DNA of 64,000 nt from Paraburkholderia sp. CNPSo 3272 (GTDB taxonomy: Bacteria; Pseudomonadota; Gammaproteobacteria; Burkholderiales; Burkholderiaceae). The stretch is from NCBI RefSeq assembly GCF_024206495.1, contig NZ_JAMBPQ010000015.1, positions 62,001-126,000 of the forward strand, written 5' to 3'. Both the position numbers and the translations under genes were made by a program. Numbering within the stretch: position 1 is the first letter of the stretch; every line of letters starts with the position of its first letter. The notes under the pieces are model-generated. The model did no database searches. It was not told the DNA's origin and worked only from the letters and a program-made list of their open reading frames with translations. This document shows positions 60,511 to 64,000 of the stretch, piece after piece.

Positions 60511-61836
60511 ATGGATCATCGCACGCGCGATGAAGAGGCGCAGCGTGCCCCCGACGGCCTCACCCGCAACACGGCCGCCGCGGCGCGCGAAGCGCTCGAA
60601 GGACGGCGCCGCGGCGTCGCCCTTCTGCTGCCGCTTGCGGGGCCGGCCGTGGTCGTCTCGGTGGCCTATATCGACCCCGGCAATATCGCGACCAACATCC
60701 AGGCCGGTGCGCGCTACGGCTACGCACTGCTCTGGGTCGTGCTGCTCGCCAACGTCATCGCCATGCTGTTTCAGGGGCTTTCCGCGAAGCTCGGCATCGC
60801 CACGGGGCGCAATCTCGCCGAACTGTGCCGCGACAGCCTGCCCGCGCCGCTCGTATGGCTCATGTGGGGCGTAAGCGAGATCGCGGCCATGGCCACGGAT
60901 CTCGCCGAATTCCTCGGCGGCGCCATCGGCCTTGCGCTGCTCTTTCATCTGCCGCTGCTCGCGGGCATGGCGGTGGCGGCCGTCGTGACCTATGCGTTGC
61001 TGTTTCTCGAACGCGCGGGCTTCCGGCCGCTCGAACTGCTCATCGGCGCGCTCGTGGGCGTGATCGGCATCTGCTACGTTCTAGAGCTTTTCATTACGCC
61101 GATCGAGTGGCAGAGCCTGCTGCGCCACCTCGCCACACCGCGCCTGCCCGACGCGCAAGCCGTGACGATCGCGGTAGGCATCATCGGCGCAACGGTCATG
61201 CCGCACGCGCTCTTTTTGCATTCGGGGCTCACCCAGGCGCGTGTGGTCGCACGCAACGACGCGGAGCGCAAGCGCCTCGTGAAGTTTTCTAACGTCGAGG
61301 TGGTGGTCGCGCTTTCGGTGGCCGGGCTCATCAACATGGCGATGGTGGTGATGGCTTCCGGTGCGTTCCACCAGGGCTACGCGGATGTCGCCGAAATCGA
61401 GACCGCCTACCGGACGCTCGCGCCGCTGCTGGGCGCGGCGGCCGCCAGCATCTTCCTCGTCTCGCTGATCGCCTCGGGCATTTCGAGTTCGGTGGTCGGC
61501 ACGCTCGCGGGGCAGATGATCATGCAAGGCTTCGTGAACTTTCGCATTCCGCTGTGGCTGCGCCGCGCGGTGACGATGGTACCGAGTTTCGTCGTGGTGG
61601 CGCTGGGCGTGAACGCCACCGACGCGCTCGTCATGAGCCAGGTCGTGCTGAGCCTCGCCCTGCCGTTCCCGATGGCCGCGCTCGTGTGGTTCACGTGTCG
61701 CGGCGACGTGATGGGGTCCCATCGCAACCGCGCGCTCACGGCTGCGGCAGCCGTGGCGGGCGCGGCCGCGGTGCTCTCGCTGAACGTCGTGCTGGTGCTC
61801 ACGACCTTCGGCGTGGCCGTGCCGGGGCTCGGGTAA
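60511..61836 (+). CDS. Nramp-family divalent metal transporter
   Basis: The 441-residue inner-membrane protein has about 11 helices. The metal-site motifs are visible: DPGN in AYIDPGNIATNIQAG (helix 1) and MPH in GATVMPHALFLHSG (helix 6). Nramp proteins take up Mn2+ or Fe2+ with protons. It is divergent from the beta-propeller gene. I do not see a clear MntR or Fur box in the 237-base region between them. Confidence 0.9.
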   Translation: MDHRTRDEEAQRAPDGLTRNTAAAAREALEGRRRGVALLLPLAGPAVVVSVAYIDPGNIATNIQAGARYGYALLWVVLLANVIAMLFQGLSAKLGIATGRNLAELCRDSLPAPLVWLMWGVSEIAAMATDLAEFLGGAIGLALLFHLPLLAGMAVAAVVTYALLFLERAGFRPLELLIGALVGVIGICYVLELFITPIEWQSLLRHLATPRLPDAQAVTIAVGIIGATVMPHALFLHSGLTQARVVARNDAERKRLVKFSNVEVVVALSVAGLINMAMVVMASGAFHQGYADVAEIETAYRTLAPLLGAAAASIFLVSLIASGISSSVVGTLAGQMIMQGFVNFRIPLWLRRAVTMVPSFVVVALGVNATDALVMSQVVLSLALPFPMAALVWFTCRGDVMGSHRNRALTAAAAVAGAAAVLSLNVVLVLTTFGVAVPGLG

Positions 61837-62063
61837 GGATTGGCTCGCAGCCACGCGATGGATATATGAACGGCCGGTCGGTTTATCGGCCATAAACGTC
61901 CCGCGCGACGCGTCGTTCGCGCCATGCGTGCAAACTCGCGCGAAACCATGCACCATTAGCGTTTCGCCGCGCCGCGCTTCTGCGATCGGTGCGGGTTTTG
62001 CAACCGCGCGCTAGCGGTCGTGCTCAACAACGTTGCCCGAGCGCGCGTCACCTCCGACCTGCC

Positions 62064-63539
62064 ATGACGAATCAGCCTGCCCAAGCCTTGCCCGAACAGC
62101 CCGTCGACATGATCATTTTCGGCGGCGGAGGCGACCTGGCCGCGCGCAAACTGCTGCCCGCGCTCTACATGGCGCACCTGCACGGCAACCTGCCGCCGGA
62201 AACGCGCATCATCGCCGTGGGCCGCAAGAACTGGACGATCGACGACTATCGCAAGTTCATGGAAGAGCAGTCGCGTCCGTTCATCGACGCTAAAGCGTTC
62301 GATGCGCAAGCGTGGGACCGCTATCTGAACCTGTTCCAGTACGTGATCATCGACGTGAACGATCCCGGCAACTATGCGAACCTGAAGGCGGCGTCGCGCG
62401 AGCATGCCCTGCGCGTGTTCTATCTCTCGACTTCGCCGGAACTGTTCACGACGATTTGCGACAACCTCACGGCGGGCGGTTTGATCGACGGCAGCTCGCG
62501 CGTGGTGCTCGAAAAGCCGCTCGGCCACGATCTCGCCTCGGCCAAGCAGATCAACGAGTCGGTGGGCCGGCATTTCTCCGAATCGCAGATCTACCGGATC
62601 GACCACTATCTGGGCAAGGAAACGGTGCAGAACCTGATGGTGCTGCGCTTCGGCAACCCGATCTTCGGGCCGCTGTGGCAGGCGCCGTATATTCGCAGCG
62701 TGCAAATCACGGTGGCGGAAACGGTGGGCGTGGGCAGCCGCGCGGGCTTCTACGACCACACCGGCGCGCTGCGCGACATGGTGCAGAACCACCTGCTGCA
62801 ACTGCTGTGCATCGTGGCGATGGAGCCGCCCGTCTCGCTCGACCCGGACGCCGTGCGCGACGAAAAGCTCAAGGTGCTGCGTTCGCTGCGCCCCATGTCG
62901 CTCGCCGATATCGCACGCGACACCGTGCGCGGCCAGTACGCGGCGGGCGCCGTAGACGGGCAGCCGGTGAAGGGTTATCTGCAGGAAGACAACGTGCCGC
63001 CCGACAGCAAGGCGGAAACGTTCGTCGCGCTGCGCGCCCACATCAACAACTGGCGCTGGGCCAACGTGCCGTTCTTCCTGCGCACGGGCAAGCGCATGCA
63101 GAAGCGCCAGTCGGAAATCGTGATCGAATTCGCGGACCTGCCGTTCTCGATCTTCCCGAGCGGCCCGCGCAATTACGGCAACCGTCTCGTGATCCAGCTT
63201 CAGCCGGAAGAGTCGATTCAGCTGCAGATGCTCGCGAAGGAGCCGGGCAGCGGCATGAACATGCTGCCCGTGAGCCTGAACCTCGACCTGCAGCAGGCCA
63301 TTCCCGAGCGCCGCGCGGAAGCCTACGAGCGTTTGCTGATCGACGTGATTCGCGGCCGCCTCACGCACTTCATGCGCCGCGACGAACTGGAAGCCGCATG
63401 GACGTGGGTCGAGCCGATTCTCGACGGCTGGAAGGAACTGAACGACCGCCCGCGCACTTATACGGCAGGCACGTTCGGGCCGGCGGCATCGTCGGCGCTG
63501 CTCGCGCGCGAAAACATGTCGTGGGCCGAAGAGATGTAA
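62064..63539 (+). CDS. zwf: glucose-6-phosphate 1-dehydrogenase
   Basis: The 491-residue enzyme oxidises glucose 6-phosphate with NADP+ in the pentose phosphate and Entner-Doudoroff pathways. It has a GGGGDLAARKLLPALY start of the nucleotide fold, the active-site RIDHYLGKE (about 176-184), DMVQNHLLQLL, GPRNYGNRLVIQLQPEE and TYTAGTFGP. The start at 62064 gives the normal N-terminus; the longer frame upstream is not homologous. No pgl or edd gene follows. Confidence 0.94.
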   Translation: MTNQPAQALPEQPVDMIIFGGGGDLAARKLLPALYMAHLHGNLPPETRIIAVGRKNWTIDDYRKFMEEQSRPFIDAKAFDAQAWDRYLNLFQYVIIDVNDPGNYANLKAASREHALRVFYLSTSPELFTTICDNLTAGGLIDGSSRVVLEKPLGHDLASAKQINESVGRHFSESQIYRIDHYLGKETVQNLMVLRFGNPIFGPLWQAPYIRSVQITVAETVGVGSRAGFYDHTGALRDMVQNHLLQLLCIVAMEPPVSLDPDAVRDEKLKVLRSLRPMSLADIARDTVRGQYAAGAVDGQPVKGYLQEDNVPPDSKAETFVALRAHINNWRWANVPFFLRTGKRMQKRQSEIVIEFADLPFSIFPSGPRNYGNRLVIQLQPEESIQLQMLAKEPGSGMNMLPVSLNLDLQQAIPERRAEAYERLLIDVIRGRLTHFMRRDELEAAWTWVEPILDGWKELNDRPRTYTAGTFGPAASSALLARENMSWAEEM

Positions 63540-63590
63540 CGTGAATGACCGCGAGCGCAGCGTGCTACGCGCGGCGCTCGCAGCACTGCG

Positions 63591-63740
63591 TTACTGGTCG
63601 GCCGAATCAGGACGAAAAAGGTCGAGGCCGGCGAACACGATCACACCGCTGAGTGCGATCAACGGCACCGAATGGCGCCCGAAAAAAAGAACCGCGGCCG
63701 CAAGCCAGGTTGAAAGACAGAAAGCGCCGATGCGCCGCAT
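63591..63740 (-). CDS. small membrane protein, 49 aa
   Basis: An ATG at 63740 with GGGAG nine bases upstream opens a 49-residue frame ending at TAA 63591-63593. It encodes two hydrophobic segments (STWLAAAVLFFG; PLIALSGVIVFAGL) around a short loop, a hairpin-like small membrane protein. The family is unknown. It lies between the convergent zwf and the cut-off gene at the right edge. Confidence 0.6.
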   Translation of the reverse strand: MRRIGAFCLSTWLAAAVLFFGRHSVPLIALSGVIVFAGLDLFRPDSADQ

Positions 63741-63833
63741 GATGCCACTCCCTACTCTTTAATTCCCTTCTGAAGCGGGGCTACGCATGACGCGTGCCGC
63801 GCGATTTCAGCCCACCCCACCATTAGCCCAGCA

Positions 63834-64000
63834 TCACCCCAACGTTGCGCGCGCCGTGCGCAGGCGCGACACGGTATCCGCGAACGCCTCGCCGCCGAGC
63901 GTGCGCTTCAGGCGGCTCGCGACCGTCGCGCTCGCCGCATTGAGCGCCTCGCGAATCGCCACGGCCTGCGCCGTGGGCACGATCGCCACTTCGCGGCCGT
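63834..64000 (-). CDS. C-terminal end of a gene cut by the right edge
   Basis: The last 54 residues before a TGA at 63834-63836 are visible (GREVAIVPTAQAVAIREALN; ATVASRLKRTLGGEAF; VSRLRTARATLG). They are helical and Ala/Arg-rich and could be the end of a regulator, but I cannot assign a family from this part alone. Confidence 0.5.
   Translation of the reverse strand, partial: GREVAIVPTAQAVAIREALNAASATVASRLKRTLGGEAFADTVSRLRTARATLG

Noticed and set aside
61956..63368. 470-codon minus-strand frame across zwf
   Set aside because: Shadow of zwf, whose active-site motifs are intact in the other strand.
63541..63762. 73-codon plus-strand frame right after zwf
   Set aside because: No ribosome site and a composition without domain; the better gene here is on the minus strand at 63591-63740.
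1..64000. CRISPR arrays, tRNA or rRNA genes, prophage genes and intact insertion sequences
   Set aside because: No regularly spaced repeats, cloverleaf-like sequences, phage structural genes or transposases were seen while reading both strands, though tRNA detection by eye is limited.

Overview
The window is high-GC DNA with codon use, gene content and order typical of a beta-proteobacterium of the Burkholderia/Paraburkholderia/Caballeronia group. Supporting signs are a Burkholderia-type trimeric porin, a 433-residue GltA, DUF3348/DUF802/DUF2894 neighbours, a SulP transporter with a cNMP domain, a DbpA helicase and an Nramp transporter. No rRNA, tRNA, CRISPR array, prophage or intact insertion sequence was seen. 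Several decayed gene remnants lie between intact genes.

Region 1 (about 1-13.6 kb) starts with a cut-off NUDIX hydrolase, a HAD dehalogenase and a LysR remnant. It then becomes an amino-acid catabolic island that reads as a lysine/pipecolate route. The genes are a 2-aminoadipate-type aminotransferase, a FOXRED1-like FAD oxidoreductase, an AmaB/ALDH7-type semialdehyde dehydrogenase, a branched-chain-type ABC binding protein, an XRE-cupin regulator, a DUF1338 (HglS-type) 2-oxoadipate hydroxylase, a divergent LysR regulator, a DadA-like D-amino-acid dehydrogenase, a ketimine reductase of the ornithine cyclodeaminase family, and a Rhizobium-type asparaginase. Two sets of repeated promoter motifs tie these transcription units together.

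Region 2 (13.6-25 kb) is mostly housekeeping: glycogen debranching enzyme, citrate synthase, a stand-alone MreB paralogue, two alpha/beta hydrolases, a DHA2 efflux pump, glutaminase and a YfcF-type GST. Region 3 (25-36 kb) is accessory. It holds a Ser-rich helical protein, an orphan LuxR regulator next to a leaderless HtrA-like protease, exported proteins and lipoproteins, an epoxide hydrolase, FadD, and remnants of a xanthine-dehydrogenase FAD subunit and an MHS-family transporter. Region 4 (35.5-45 kb) has a SulP-cNMP transporter divergent from a SAM-cyclase-ATPase-TPR protein, then a lower-GC patch with a toxin-like orphan, a RidA-NlpC/P60 coupled pair, a cupin and an AraC remnant.

Region 5 (45-64 kb) carries a YqjI/YqjH-like metal-responsive pair with a clear operator, an MFS pump, a porin, DbpA, a FrnE-type DsbA, and a compact four-gene operon. 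That operon (DUF3348, a MotA/ExbB-like protein with a long coiled-coil tail, an OmpA/MotB-like protein, DUF2894) has the motor architecture of Zorya ZorAB without the Zorya effectors, and is the best candidate here for an undescribed system. DAHP synthase, a sterol-desaturase/beta-propeller pair, an Nramp transporter, Zwf, a 49-residue membrane protein and a cut-off gene end the window.
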